Shown: in pieces, positions 36,842 through 48,417 of the stretch
Layout of the letters: the number at the start of each line of letters is the position of its first letter
Numbering within the stretch: the first letter of the stretch is position 1
Assembly: GCA_950097015.1 (NCBI GenBank)
Contig: CATNEN010000003.1
Span: 12,815,001 to 12,879,000, forward strand
DNA: 64,000 bases
Direction of reading: 5' to 3'
DNA from: Macrostomum hystrix
Lineage: Eukaryota > Platyhelminthes > Macrostomidae
Translations under genes and position numbers: made by a program
Notes under the pieces: generated by a model
Databases searched by the model: none
What the model saw: the letters and a program-made list of their open reading frames with translations, nothing else
What the model was told of the DNA's origin: nothing

Positions 36842-39119
36842 TCAATCGAAGAATTGGTTTAGTTTGTTTGAGCAAAACTTTCGACACAGAGGCGCGTGGC
36901 AGCCAGCAGCATTGATGGCTCTGTGCCAATTTGACCAGCAGTCGCTGCAGAAGCTAGAGTAGCAGCTGCTCTCGCGACAGAATAGCGGACCGGGGCGGTG
37001 GCACAGCAGGCAGGTGCTGTTGTAGGGCAGGTAAGGATCCACTTGAACCTGCATGGACAACAAGATGAAAGAGAAGTACATTTTCTTTTTGATTAAAACG
37101 CTGATTTTGAATCTGAATTTTGAATTATTTTGAATCCCACTTCCCTTTTATCCCCAATCCCACTTCCATTCTATCCCCAATCCCACTTCCGTTCTATCCC
37201 TAATCCCACTTCCCTTCTATCCCTAATCCCACTTCCCTACTATCCGTACCCCCACATTTTTCTATCATAAATCCCACTTCCCTTATATCCCTAATCTAAA
37301 TTCCTTCTTTTCCTAATCCCACTTGCCTTCTATCCCTAATCCCACTTCCCTTCTATCCCTTATCCCACTTGCCTTCTATCCCTAATCCCACTTCCCTTCT
37401 ATCCCTAATCTAAATTCCTTCTATCCCTAATCCCACTTCCCTTCTATCCCTAATCTAAATTCCTTCTATCCCTAATCCCACTTCCCTTCTATCCCTAATC
37501 TAAATTCCTTCTATCCCTAATCCCACTTCCCTTCTATCCCTAATCCCACTTCCCTTCTATCCCTTATCCCACTTCCCTTCTATCCCTTATCCCACTTCCC
37601 TTCTATCCCTAATCCCACTTCCCTTCTATCCCTAATCTAAATTCCTTCTATCCCTAATCCCACTTCCCTTCTATCCCTAATCCCACTTCCCTACTATCCG
37701 TACCCCCACATTTTTCTATCATAAATCCCACTTCCCTTATATCCCTAATCTAAATTCCTTCTTTTCCTAATCCCACTTCCCTTCTATCCCTAATCCCACT
37801 TCCATTCTATCCCACATCTCTTCTATCCCTAATTTCATTTCCATTTTATCCCTAATCCCACTATCCTTCTATCCCTAATCTAAATTCCTTCTATCCCTAA
37901 TCCCACTTCCATTCTATCCCAAATCCCACTTCCCTTCTATCCATAATTCCATTTCCATTCTATCCCTAATCGAAATTTCATTATAACCCTAATCACACTT
38001 CCCTACAATTCCATTTACCTTCCATCCTGGGAACTAAATATCCTTAATTCCGTATCCAAAAAATCCTCAAAAACAACTCGACTCCCCCCTTCCCAACTCA
38101 CAATGCGATTGTACCGCCGGTTGAGCAGTCGAACAAATCGACACTTGGCGGCCTCCATAGCCGCAGTTCTAGTTGCGAATGTGACCTGGCCAGATCCTGT
38201 AGGATACAGGTAGCGGTCGGTATCTAGGCAGACGTGAGTCACCTCGCCAAATCGGGTTGCGAATTCGACAGCCAGTGCCTTAGCTGTCACGAGGCCGTGC
38301 AGGCCGCCAACGAACACCGTCAGCTGCGGGTCGCGCGAATTCTGACTGCCGGCGGTGGGTGACACGTAAATTGAGTCACCTGAGCATTGTGGGATCAAAT
38401 GGGATCATGTTCTTCCGAATCACACACTTTCTTTACATTAGCTCTATAAATCGCTCCCTTATGAGGATTTTCTTAATTCAATATTAAACCCTTCCCTGAT
38501 TCCCTGAAACTCACCTTCTAAAACCTTTTCCCTGAATCTCACCTTAAACCCTTCGCTGATTCCCTAAATCTCACTTTCCTAAACATTTCCCTGATTTCCT
38601 GAGCAATCAACAAACTAACTGTATTTTCTCACCAGTGTACCAGGGCAAGATTTCGATGCCCCGATATCGACCATTCTCGCAGCTAGCTAATAGCCTAGCA
38701 ACCGACTGGCCAGACGGAAAGACTATAAAGCAATAGCTAGCATTGGCAGAGGCTGCTGAGTTCAGCTGTCGGCTCTTATTGGTACACGTTTTTGGCCTTT
38801 CAACGCTTTCAGCTTGAAATTCGGCAAACACAGACAGGACGAAGGATTCTAAATCGCTACTTTGCAATGGACTGTAGCGGTTGTTTGAATTTAATTTTCT
38901 AGGCATCGGAGCGGCGAAAACTTTGGTGGACAAAGGATTGACTTGGTGTTGGTGGCGAATTGCCATTGTTGCGCCTTTAGTTAGCTGGTGATCATATAGA
39001 TGCTGACGCGCCCGTTCTGGCTGCTGATGCTGCTGCGGCACTGAGCTCATTCGAGGTTGCTTGGCTTTGGAGTCTTGTATAACGACACGGGCTAGGCTTG
39101 TTGTGGTTGCAAGTATCAT
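36842..39119 (-). CDS. Divergent CPEB1-type RNA-binding protein, three visible exons
   Basis: This is a second CPEB, of CPEB1 type, presumably acting in cytoplasmic polyadenylation and translational repression. Exons are 39119-38633, 38379-38102 and 37048-36842, in compatible phases. They give 323 residues from 39119, or 300 from the ATG at 39050. Exon 1 encodes a Gln-rich start and a degenerate RRM1: RNP2 is KVFAAPMP and the RNP1 region is ASYCFIVF, followed by EILPW. Exon 2 has RRM2 with LTVFVGGLHGLVTAKALA and YPTGSGQVTF. Exon 3 has the ZZ domain (VQVDPYL, CLLCHRPGPLFCRESSC, FCSDCW, then His ligands). VQVDPYL and the GLHG motif mark the CPEB1 branch. The 39119 end may be an internal exon: a tctcag acceptor lies just upstream, and a candidate further exon ends at a gtaaga donor near 40398. 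The reading frame is open throughout. Confidence 0.82.
37130..38000. repeat. 23-bp minisatellite in the CPEB1-type last intron
   Basis: About 37 copies of atcccacttcccttctatcc-type units, with an aatctaaattccttc variant. A segment containing tatccgtacccccacatttt occurs at about 37241 and again at about 37696, so a 455-bp block has been duplicated. Confidence 0.95.
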
Positions 39120-39279
39120 ACCTTTTTGCTGAGACTGTGAGGAATGTATTTTGGATTCATGAGGGGGTAAGAGAATGGGAGGACAGTGGGTCGAATCTGA
39201 AACCGATCCTATCCCGAATCCCCTCTTTTTACCGATGCTCTCTTTTCCCGAATTAACTACTTTTTTAAACTAAGAACTT

Positions 39280-40150
39280 TAAAGAATCCTACTTTTCTAA
39301 TATCCCGAATCCTACTCCCCGAATATCCCGAATCCTACTCCCCTAATATCCCAAATTCTACTCCCCTAATATCCCCGAATCCTACTCCCCGAATATCCCG
39401 AATCCTACTTTTCTAATATCCCGAATCCTACTTTTCTAATATCCCGAATCCTACTCGCCGAATATTCCGAATCCTACTCGCCGAATATCCCGAGTTCTAC
39501 TCTCCTAATATCCCCAAATTCTACTCCCCTAATATCCCCGAATCCTGCATTCCTAATATCCCGAATCCTACTCTCCAATATCCCCGAATTCTACTCCCCT
39601 AGTATCCCCGAATCCTACTCCCCTAATATCCCAAATTCTACTCCCCTAATATCCCCGAATCCTACTTTTCTAATATCCCGAATCCTACTCCCCGAATATC
39701 CCGAATCCTACTCCCCGAATATCCCGAATCCTACTTTTCTAATATCCCGAATCCTACTCTCCTAATATCCCGAATCCTACTTTTCTAATATCCCCGAATC
39801 CTACTCCCCGAATATCCCGAATCATACTCGCCGAATATCCCGAATTCTACTCCCTAATACCCTGGAATCCTACTCTCCTAATATCCCCGAATCCTACTTC
39901 CCGAATATCCCGAATCCTACTCTCCTAATAGCCCCGAATCCTACTTTTTTAATAACCGAATCCTACTCACCGAATATCCCGAATCCTACTCCCCTAATAT
40001 CCCCGAATCCTACTCCCCGAATATCTCGAGTTCTACTCTCCTAATATCCCCGAATTCTACTCCCCTAATATCCCAAATTCTACTCCCCTAATATCCCCGA
40101 ATACTACTCCCCGAATATCCCGAATCCTACTCTCCAAATATTCCCCAATC
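39280..40150. repeat. 23-24-bp minisatellite upstream of the CPEB1-type exons
   Basis: About 36 units of ccgaatcctactcccctaat type, with tttctaat and ccgaatat variants. By position it is either upstream DNA or an intron of the CPEB1-type gene. Confidence 0.95.
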
Positions 40151-40329
40151 ACCCTCCAATCTTTTCATCTGGCTCCCCTCCTATCTTGAATCCCAGTTCC
40201 TCCTATCCCCAAATCCTATCTTTAGTTAGTCCCATTCCCCTTCTCCTATCACGAATCCCATCCCTCCTATCTTTTCATCCGACTCCTCTTGTATCTTGAA
40301 TCCTAGTCCCCGACCCCCCGTACCCCTAA

Positions 40330-41019
40330 TCTCCCGATAGGCGATTTTTTTATATTTAATATTCAATGGAACGCAACTTGTAAATATATTATTCTTACCT
40401 AATTTAAAGTTGACGCTAAATTTAGGCGCTTGCAAAGATAACAATTGTACATACAACTCACTTATTTAAAACGAGTTAGTTATTTTGATAAGTGAATAAC
40501 AGTTAAATGAATTTGTTGGATTATAAATACAGTGACTATTTAGGCCAAGTCTGGACTCTGGAGTTGGAGAGGGAACTAAAAGAAAAACAATTTGTCTGTA
40601 CCAGACACGACCCAGACAGACTTGTTTACAAGAAGCATTAAATTTATTCGACTGATTTCATGTAGGCTGTTTAATTGGACTTCATTAATTGTTTTTTTCG
40701 TCCTTCTAATTTGAACAGCATCAAACAACCTAGGCATTAAGCCAGGGATCAGGAGAGGGAGGGGTCGTAAAACAAATGAAGTCTGTCTGCCTATGCCTGA
40801 GACTGACTGATAAGGAAACAAATAGGTGTGAAAATTAGGTCGTCTGACAATAAACTGGACTACAAAGTTGGATTATACTGCGTATACTGCCTTGATTTAA
40901 ACGCAAGTCGAAAAACAAATGCAATTCCTTACGCTGTTTCTGTTATTGAGCTTTGTAAACAATAAACTTGTTGCCTATAAAGCATAGGAACTGTAAAAGT
41001 TCTTGATTTTGATCTAGAT
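40330..41019. other. Unique DNA between CPEB1-type gene and hAT-like element
   Basis: No firm gene is seen. The minus strand has a short open segment ending at a consensus donor (gtaagaataat) near 40398. It is a possible upstream exon of the CPEB1-type gene but is unproven. Confidence 0.3.
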
Positions 41020-41551
41020 CAGGAGTCGGCAAACTTTCTAGCTAGCGGGCCTCTGAAAGACGACTGTGCATATTCAATGTAAAAATATGAGATAGGGGAG
41101 AAATAAGACAGCAGAGATGACAGGGGGAGATAAGACACACGAGAGAAGACACAGGAGAGATGAAACACGGCATAGACGACACACGGGATAGATGAGATAC
41201 GGAAGAGATGAGACACGAATCATCTTTCCACTGTCACATATCTCATCGGTCTCATCTCCCGTGTCTTATCTCTCCTGTGTCTTATCTCTCCTGTGTCTTA
41301 TCTCTCCTGTCTCATCTCTTCTGTGTCTCATCTTTCCCGTGTCTCATCTCCCCTGCGTCTTATCTCTCCTGTGCCTCATCTCTCCTGTGTCTCATCTCTC
41401 CCGTGTCTCATCTCTCATGTGTCTCATCTATCCTGTGTCTTATCTCTTCTGTCTCATCTCCCCTATCTCAATTTCTACAGCCAATCCCTAATCGCTGTCG
41501 TCTTTAAGGTTCTCTATTTGGCTTGCTAGCTATTAAGTTTGCCGACCCCTG
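41020..41551. mobile_element. Foldback hAT-like element with internal minisatellite
   Basis: The left end caggagtcggcaaactt and the right end aagtttgccgacccctg are inverted repeats, and gctagc-containing subterminal sequences also pair. They match the ends of the element at 9366. The left interior (41085-41215) carries gagatgagacac-type units and the right interior (41235-41470) carries gtgtctcatctc-type units. The element is thus a large imperfect palindrome. No 8-bp target duplication is evident (atctagat against ctgtatac). Confidence 0.8.
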
Positions 41552-43538
41552 CTGTATACACTATACACTCAGCAATTTATACACTATACGCTCAGTAATT
41601 GGTACTTGTATGATGGCGAGACGTATTTTACATTTATGTCCATGACTGTGTTCTATATTAATCTTAACCACTATGCGAGTGTATGCAGCAGGGGCCACTG
41701 GACTGGATTATTTGAAGAGTTATTTGTCGGTCTCTTGTTTATAGGGGATATGTATGCTGCTTTTAATTAATTATCTTACAGTTACGACGAAACTTGTCAA
41801 TTAAACATTCTTATATTGATATATATATACATTTAAATGCTAAAGGAATCGGATTGGAGTTTATTCAGTTACCGTCTGACCCAGTAGACAGTTTAAGTAT
41901 AAGTTATCACCCACTTTTTTTATTTATTTTGGCCGGGAACGGCTGAGGACTCGTTTATTGGCCGAGGCGAAGCCGAGACATTTGAGTCGAAGTATCCTGC
42001 TTCGCTGTAGATCGTGTGATCTTTTGCAATTACAGAATTTACAAGGCTAGGCTAAGCCCAATAAATTTTTCTTCTCCAAAAGCTTGTTTCTTTAGCTTGT
42101 TATAGTACGTATTCATAAAAGTGTTTTTAAATCAAGCTTTTCTAAGACATCGCTTGGCGTAATCCTAAGCGTAATTGCGCATCAGCCTGAACGAAGGCGG
42201 TACTGGTGCACGCTATCCATATCAGAACCAAAGTAGGATTCATATTCATATATAAATAAAATACGATAAATTACAGTCACCACAGTAGAACTACATGGTA
42301 TTGTTTAGTTTGTCACTCCGCCTCGTAGACGGCTTCTATTCTAAGTTGTAGGTGTACTTGTAAATAATACTACTAATTGCCAATTCCTGCATTGGCATCG
42401 CCTAGGCCTATGGGTCATACTAAACATCTATTAAAATTAATTTTTTTAGAAATTATAAAAGAAATACTTTTTAGCAACCTTTCATTATAGGTAATATAAT
42501 ATCTAAGGGACTATGGTAATGGTAATATAGCTAGGTCGTCAAACTTTTGCTAGGTCTAGACTAAAACATCAAAACCCCTTTCTGTATATCTGTAATTGAC
42601 CTTATGGTCATCTTACTCAGGCTAAAACTGCAAGTAGTATATCTAACACCTATTGATATAGTAATTCCTAATTTATTCTAGTTTAGTAGTTTTTACTTAG
42701 TCTTCTGTTTAGTCTACTAGCTAACAAGCTAATCATTTCGAAATAGCTCACTTAAGTTATCCAATTTTCACAAGTTTTAAAATAAAATGAATTTAATTCT
42801 TCAACTTCTAGCCAATCAAAACAAATCTGTATTATATAATATTGAGACTTTTAAGTTATTTAAAAATAGGGGCCTACTTTATTTCAGAATACTTTTCATG
42901 TAAATCTTAATTGAAGGCAGAGGGCCTAGGACATTTAGCTATTTAGCTACAAGCTAGTAGCATGGCTATCTAAAGTAAGTAGCTATGGTGCATTTATGCT
43001 CTCTGATATATGATCTAGTTCTTTCCTTGAGCATTAATATAAAATAAGTTATATTTCGTAATAATCAGTTAATCCATTTTTTATTCCATTGTATAATGAG
43101 GCAAGATAACATAGCTAGATTAAACATAATAACAGCCTACCATTGTGCTTACAAGTTCAATAAAATACAATGAAACTGATGTTCTTTTTGCTATTAAAAC
43201 ATATTTGAAGAGTATATAATAATAATACATTTATAATTTCAAATGTCTGTTTTAAATATCATTTTTAAACAATCTAGCTAGCAAGCTATAACTCTGATTA
43301 AAATTGCAACTAGATGTAACAATGACATAGCTAATTGTTTATCTACCTACTTAGTATATATAATATATTTTGATAAACTTCAAAATAATTCTAGCTAAGG
43401 TAGGCCCAATAGAAAGAACAAAAAGGTAAAAGTATTACAAAACTGGTAGAGAGGAAACTTCTACCATAGCTACTGCCATAGCTACAAACTTTCTGTTAAA
43501 TTCCCTGACCTTAAATTTTCCAGTAATTCATCACTGCA
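41552..43538. other. AT-rich region upstream of UXS1
   Basis: About 2 kb with no recognised coding DNA. A GC-richer islet around 41930-42010 contains ggccgaggcgaagccgag, a short inverted repeat of unknown origin. The UXS1 promoter should be near its right end. Confidence 0.4.
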
Positions 43539-43559
43539 TTGCCCAAGCAGCTCAACAAA

Positions 43560-46149
43560 ATGTTTCGTTTAAACACTCTGCTCAAACTGTCCGTCACAAT
43601 TCTGGCCTTCGCTCTGAGCGCCTTCCTGCTTGGCAACGGTTTTCCACCTAGCAACAGACTCAACACTCCGAACTCTGTTCCCGAAGCTAATCGGCAGCAT
43701 TTTCTCAGCGCTCCTGCTCCCGCTGCGGTTGCTTCTTCAAGTCGGGGAGAAATCGACTCAATTAATCGTCGAATTTCGGCGCTTGAAGCTCGTCAGTTCC
43801 CACCAGTGGCCCACCTCGATTGGAGACAGAGGCGCAGAGTTCTCATCACCGGCGGCGCCGGTTTCGTTGGAAGCCACCTCGCCGACGCGCTAATGAAAGC
43901 CGGTCACACAGTCATTGTGGCCGATAATTTCTTCACTGGCCGGCGAGAAAATATCGAGCACTGGATTGGTCACAAAAATTTCGAATTACTGCACCACGAC
44001 ATTGTCAATCCGCTGTTTATAGAAGTAAGGGCCAAATGAAATTTTTTAATTTCACTGTTTTCTACGTTCCTTATCCCTATATCTTTCAGATCAAAATACT
44101 TCATCTTCCCTTATCCAAATCCCTAGTGATGCCTGATTTTACCACTAATCTTATCAGACACAAATACAGGGTCTTCTGATTTAGAATCTTCTAATTCCTA
44201 ATCTTCCGAATCCCTGAATCCCTGATCTTCCTAATCCCTAATCTTCCTAATCCCTAATCTTCCTAATCCCTGAATCCCTAATCTTCCTAATCCCTAATCT
44301 TCCTAATCCCTGAATCCCTAATCTTCCTAATCCATGAATCCCTAACTTTTCTAATCCCAGAATCCCTAATCTTCCTAATCCCAAATCCCTATTCCTGCCG
44401 ATCCCCGATTCCCAAAATCCTCAAGTCTCCCTATTACCCAATCCTCAGTCTTTAAAGCTCCCCCTATACGCAACCACGATCCCCAAAACAAAGGTCAATC
44501 CCGATTCTCAATCCCTGAACCCCAGGTGGACCAGATCTACCACCTGGCATCGCCCGCCAGCCCTCCAAACTACCAGCTGAACCCGGTGAAGACTCTGAAG
44601 ACCAACCTGATTGGCACCATCAACATGCTGGGCTTGGCCAAGCGCACCAAGGCCCGCCTCCTGCTGGCCAGCACCTCCGAGGTCTACGGCGATCCAGAGC
44701 GGCACCCGCAGTCCGAGGACTATTGGGGAAATGTTAATCCCATCGGACCGAGGTCCTGCTACGATGAGGGCAAGCGAGCGGCTGAGGCGCTGTGCTACGC
44801 TTACAAACGGTGAGCATTGTGCAGGGATCTCAGAGTCTGCTTCAATATCCAGATTTCTCACTCATCCCAGATCCCATTTCTCTTTTAATCTCAGATCTCC
44901 TGATCCCCTTTGGGAATCCAGTAACAGCAAATATACGAGGGCTTTTTTGTATCTATCGTTATCTATTTTTCTGGAAAAAAAATTAGGTCCCTATCTATCC
45001 CTGGTCGCCAATTTTCATTCCAATCCTATCATCCTATGCTGCCGATCCCATCTTCCCCAGCTGACAATCCCATCTACGCAGCTGTCAATCCCATCTTCCC
45101 AGCTGTCAATCCCATCTTCCCAGCTGTCAATCCCATCTTCCCCAGCTGACAATCCCATCTACACAGCTGTCAATCCCATCTTCCCAGCTGTCAATCCCAT
45201 CTTCCCAGCTGTCAATCCCATCTTCCCTAGCTGTCAATCCCATTCCCAGCTGTCAATCCCATCTTCCCTAGCTGTCAATCCCATCTTCCCCAGCTGTCAA
45301 TCCCATCTTCCCCAGCTGCCAATCCCATCTCCCCAGCTGTCAATCCTATCTTTCCCAGCTGCTAATCCCATCTCCCCAGCTGCCAATCCCATCTCCCCAG
45401 CTGTCAATCCCATCGTCCCCAGCTGCCAATCCCATCTTCCCTAGCTGTCAATCCCATCTCCCCAGCTGTCAATCCCATCTTCCCCAGCTGCCAATCCCAT
45501 CTTCCCAAGCTGCCAATCCCATCTTCCCCAGCTGTCAATCCCATCTTCCCCAGCTGCCAATCCCATCTCCCCAGCTGTCAATCCCATCTTCCCCAGCTGC
45601 CAATCCCATCTTCCCTAGCTTTTAATCCCATTCCCAGCTGCCAATCAACTCCGCCCTTGCACTTCCCGCAGCCGCAGCAACGTGGACATTCGAGTAGCCC
45701 GCATCTTCAACACCTTCGGGCCCCGAATGCAGATGAACGATGGTCGCGTTGTGAGCAACTTCATCCTGCAGGCCCTCAGAGGCCAGCCGCTGACTGTCTA
45801 TGGCCAAGGCGAGCAGACCCGGTCGTTTCAGTACGTGACGGATTTGGTGTCGGGTCTCATTGCCCTGATGTCTAGCAATTATTCTCAGCCAGTAAATCTG
45901 GGTAATCCTGATGAGCACACCATAAGCGAGTTTGCTCAAACTGTGCTCACTCTAGCCAACTCAAGCTCCCCAGTGCATCGCTTGCAACCCGCCAAAGATG
46001 ACCCACATCGACGCAAGCCGGATATCTCGGTTGCTAAGCGAGAGCTTGGTTGGCAACCGAGTGTATTGCTAAGAGATGGCCTGCTGCAGACAATTCATTA
46101 TTTCAGGCATCGCTTGAGTGTGGATGAGGTGCATCCTAACGAGCTTTGA
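43560..46149 (+). CDS. UXS1: UDP-glucuronate decarboxylase (UDP-xylose synthase), three exons
   Basis: UXS1 converts UDP-glucuronate to UDP-xylose with bound NAD in the Golgi/ER lumen. UDP-xylose is the donor for the tetrasaccharide linker of glycosaminoglycans. Exons are 43560-44024, 44526-44809 and 45672-46149, giving 408 residues. An in-frame ATG at 43539 would add seven. The protein has an N-terminal type II anchor ([19 protein letters not shown]), then a short stem. The extended SDR fold follows: the GGAGFVGSH nucleotide loop near residue 98, the [17 protein letters not shown] segment, [10 protein letters not shown], the catalytic YDEGK (YxxxK), and [20 protein letters not shown]. It ends PNEL. 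Splice sites are canonical (gtaagg/ccccag, gtgagc/cccgcag). Two introns carry minisatellites. A partial inverted copy lies at 26646-27943. Confidence 0.97.
44205..44395. repeat. 22-bp repeat in UXS1 intron 1
   Basis: About eight units of cctaatcttcctaatccctg type. The inverted homologue is at 28040-28310. Confidence 0.9.
45055..45640. repeat. Minisatellite in UXS1 intron 2
   Basis: About 28 units of 18-22 bp built on cagctgtcaatcccatcttc, ending about 30 bp before the acceptor. Units contain the palindrome cagctg. Confidence 0.95.
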
Positions 46150-46329
46150 CCTGAGGATTTCACTGCCAAATGGATGAGCTGTGCTTTTTTGAGTTCTAAT
46201 GAGCTAATTTTTCACTGAATGCCAGGAGTGAATTGTGCCCGTTAACATTTTTGTGATCTAAATTGTTTTGAGGCCCATGTTTTTCCTCAGAATTGCTGCA
46301 ACAGTAAAGTTACGCCTTACTTGATAAGA

Positions 46330-46641
46330 GGTTGTAGCCTAGTGGTTAGGGCGTCGGACTAACGACTTGAAGGTCGGGGGTTCGATTCCTGACTCCACTG
46401 AAACAATTTGTGTCCTTTAGCAAGACACTTAACTCTGCATTGCTTCAGTTCACCCAGCTGTTAAATGGGTACCATCATCAGCTGGGATAATTGAAGGTGG
46501 GTGTGGCGTCCCCCCAGTCCATGGACTGAACAGCCGTACGCAGCCTTCAGATGCGCCGCGCAATAGCTGCGGCTGTGCTGTCGGCTGCACATCTGGCCCG
46601 ATTGGGACAGGTGTAATCAATTATTATTATTATTATTATTA
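46330..46641 (+). mobile_element. SINE family A, intact copy with 9-bp target-site duplication
   Basis: The 312-bp element begins ggttgtagcctagtggttag (A-box region). It has ggtcgggggttcgattcctg as B box and a body with tttgtgtcctttagcaagac, cccagctgttaaatgggtac and ccagtccatggactgaacag. It ends in a (TTA)n tail. Exact copies of ttgataaga flank it at 46321-46329 and 46642-46650. The paralogous position in the UXS1 duplicate lacks it. Confidence 0.95.
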
Positions 46642-46650
46642 TTGATAAGA

Positions 46651-47290
46651 AAGTAACGACCCGTAGATAAAAAAACGAATCTAAGTAACGTGCCCAATGC
46701 TTGTCCTATAAAAATAAGCATTAATAGCATCATTGTCAATGCTATTGTAATTAATATTCTTGCATGGCTGTATACTATTTGAGTTGCTAAGCGTCTAAAT
46801 TTCTCATCTGTTTAAGTTAAAAGATTTGCAAGTTTTTAGCTTGTCACAATGTTATCATGTACTCGTAGCATTTTAGCGATTTGACGCAAACAAGTTTTTG
46901 TTAAATTTCTGCAACCTTTTCGTTTTGTTTATAATAACCAGTTATATTTAAAATGGTTTATGATAACTTTCTAGTTCTGTTTCCTTTCAAACACTTGGTG
47001 CATTGTGTATACAATAGATTGTATCTGGAAGCTCCTGAGTTATTTTAAGGCGCCTCTCTGTTTAATAAAAACGGTCACTTGTCGTTTCTTTGTTATTAAT
47101 ATCGGAAATATCTTGAATTTGGCATTCTGGTTAAATTGGGCTTCTTTTCAGTGTTATTTTTCTCTTTTTTTCCCATTCTTTTCTGTTTGAGTTCAGAGTT
47201 GGAAATGTATTTATAAAATATAATCTGATTATTAATTAGATATTGGACAACAACTTTTAATTGTTGGAATTCGTTTTTTTCTGATTGTTA
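46651..47290. other. Intergenic DNA between UXS1 and the TMEM94 region
   Basis: AT-rich, with no recognised feature. Confidence 0.4.
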
Positions 47291-47293
47291 CTA

Positions 47294-48315
47294 GCGGAGT
47301 GAGGGAGAGTCAGTAGAGAGTGGGGGAGAGTCAGTAGAGAGTGGGGGAGAGTCAGTAGAGAGTGGGGGAGAGTCAGTAGAGAGTGGGGGAGAGTCAGTAG
47401 AGAGTGGGGGAGAGTCAGTAGAGAGTGGGGAGAGTCAGTAGAGAGTGGGGGAGAGTCAGTAGAGAGTGGGGGAGAGTCAGTAGAGAGTGGGGGAGAGTCA
47501 GTAGAGAGTGGGGAGAGTTAGTAGAGAGTGGGGGAGAGTCAGTAGAGAGTGGGGAGAGTCAGTAGAGATTTAGGAGAGTCAGTAGATTGTGGGGGAGAGT
47601 CAGTAGAGAGTGGGGAGAGTCAGTAGAGATTGGGGAGAGTCAGTAGAGAGTGGGGAGAGTTAGTAGAGAGTGGGGAGAGTCAGTAGAGAGTGGGGGAGAG
47701 TCAGTAGAGAACGGGGGAGAGTCAGTAGAGAGTGGGGTAGAGTCAGTAGAGAGTGGGGGAGAGTCAGTAGAGAGTGGGGTAGAGTCAGTAGAGAGTGGGG
47801 GAGAGTCAGTAGAGAGTGGGGAGAGTCAGTAGAGAGTGGGGGAGAGTCAGTAGAGAACGGGGGAGAGTCAGTAGAGAGTGGGGTAGAGTCAGTAGAGAGT
47901 GGGGGAGAGTCAGTAGAGAGTGGGGGAGAGTCAGTAGAGAGTGGGGGAGAGTCAGTAGAGAGTGGGGGAGAGTCAGTAGAGAGTGGGGAGAGTTAGTAGA
48001 GAGTGGGGAGAGTCAGTAGAGAGTGGGGGAGAGTCAGTAGAGAACGGGGGAGAGTCAGTAGAGAGTGGGGTAGAGTCAGTAGAGAGTGGGGGAGAGTCAG
48101 TAGAGAGTGGGGGAGAGTCAGTAGAGAGTGGGGGAGAGTCAGTAGAGAGTGGGGGAGAGTCAGTAGAGAGTGGGGGAGAGTCAGTAGAGAGTGGGGGAGA
48201 GTCAGTAGAGAGTGGGGGAGAGTCAGTAGAGAGTGGGGGAGAGTCAGTAGACGGTGGGGGAGAGTCAGTAGACGTTGGGGGAGAGTCAGTAGAGAGTGAG
48301 GGAGGGTCAGTAGAA
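47294..48315. repeat. 21-bp minisatellite upstream of TMEM94
   Basis: About 48 copies of gagagtcagtagagagtggg(g)-type 21-bp units, with tggggtag, aacggggg and one-base-shorter variants. A block containing the agaacgggggag variant recurs at about 47708, 47853 and 48040. Because 21 is divisible by three, every frame is long and open; these frames are not taken as genes. Confidence 0.96.
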
Positions 48316-48417
48316 ATCAGATCACCTGACACGAAGAGCATTGTGACAAGCATTGCTGATGATGTCAAAATCTATATTCAGATGGTTGTGCAATACTCGA
48401 CTGTTTGCCGAAGTTAG

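Noticed and set aside
46330-46410. tRNA gene
   Set aside because: A- and B-box-like sequences belong to the SINE family A head; the anticodon arm does not fold cleanly and the same head recurs in other SINE copies.
47650-48417. Several overlapping ORFs on both strands (SREWGRV, ESVESGG and STDSPPL repeats)
   Set aside because: All arise from the 21-bp unit, whose length keeps every frame open.
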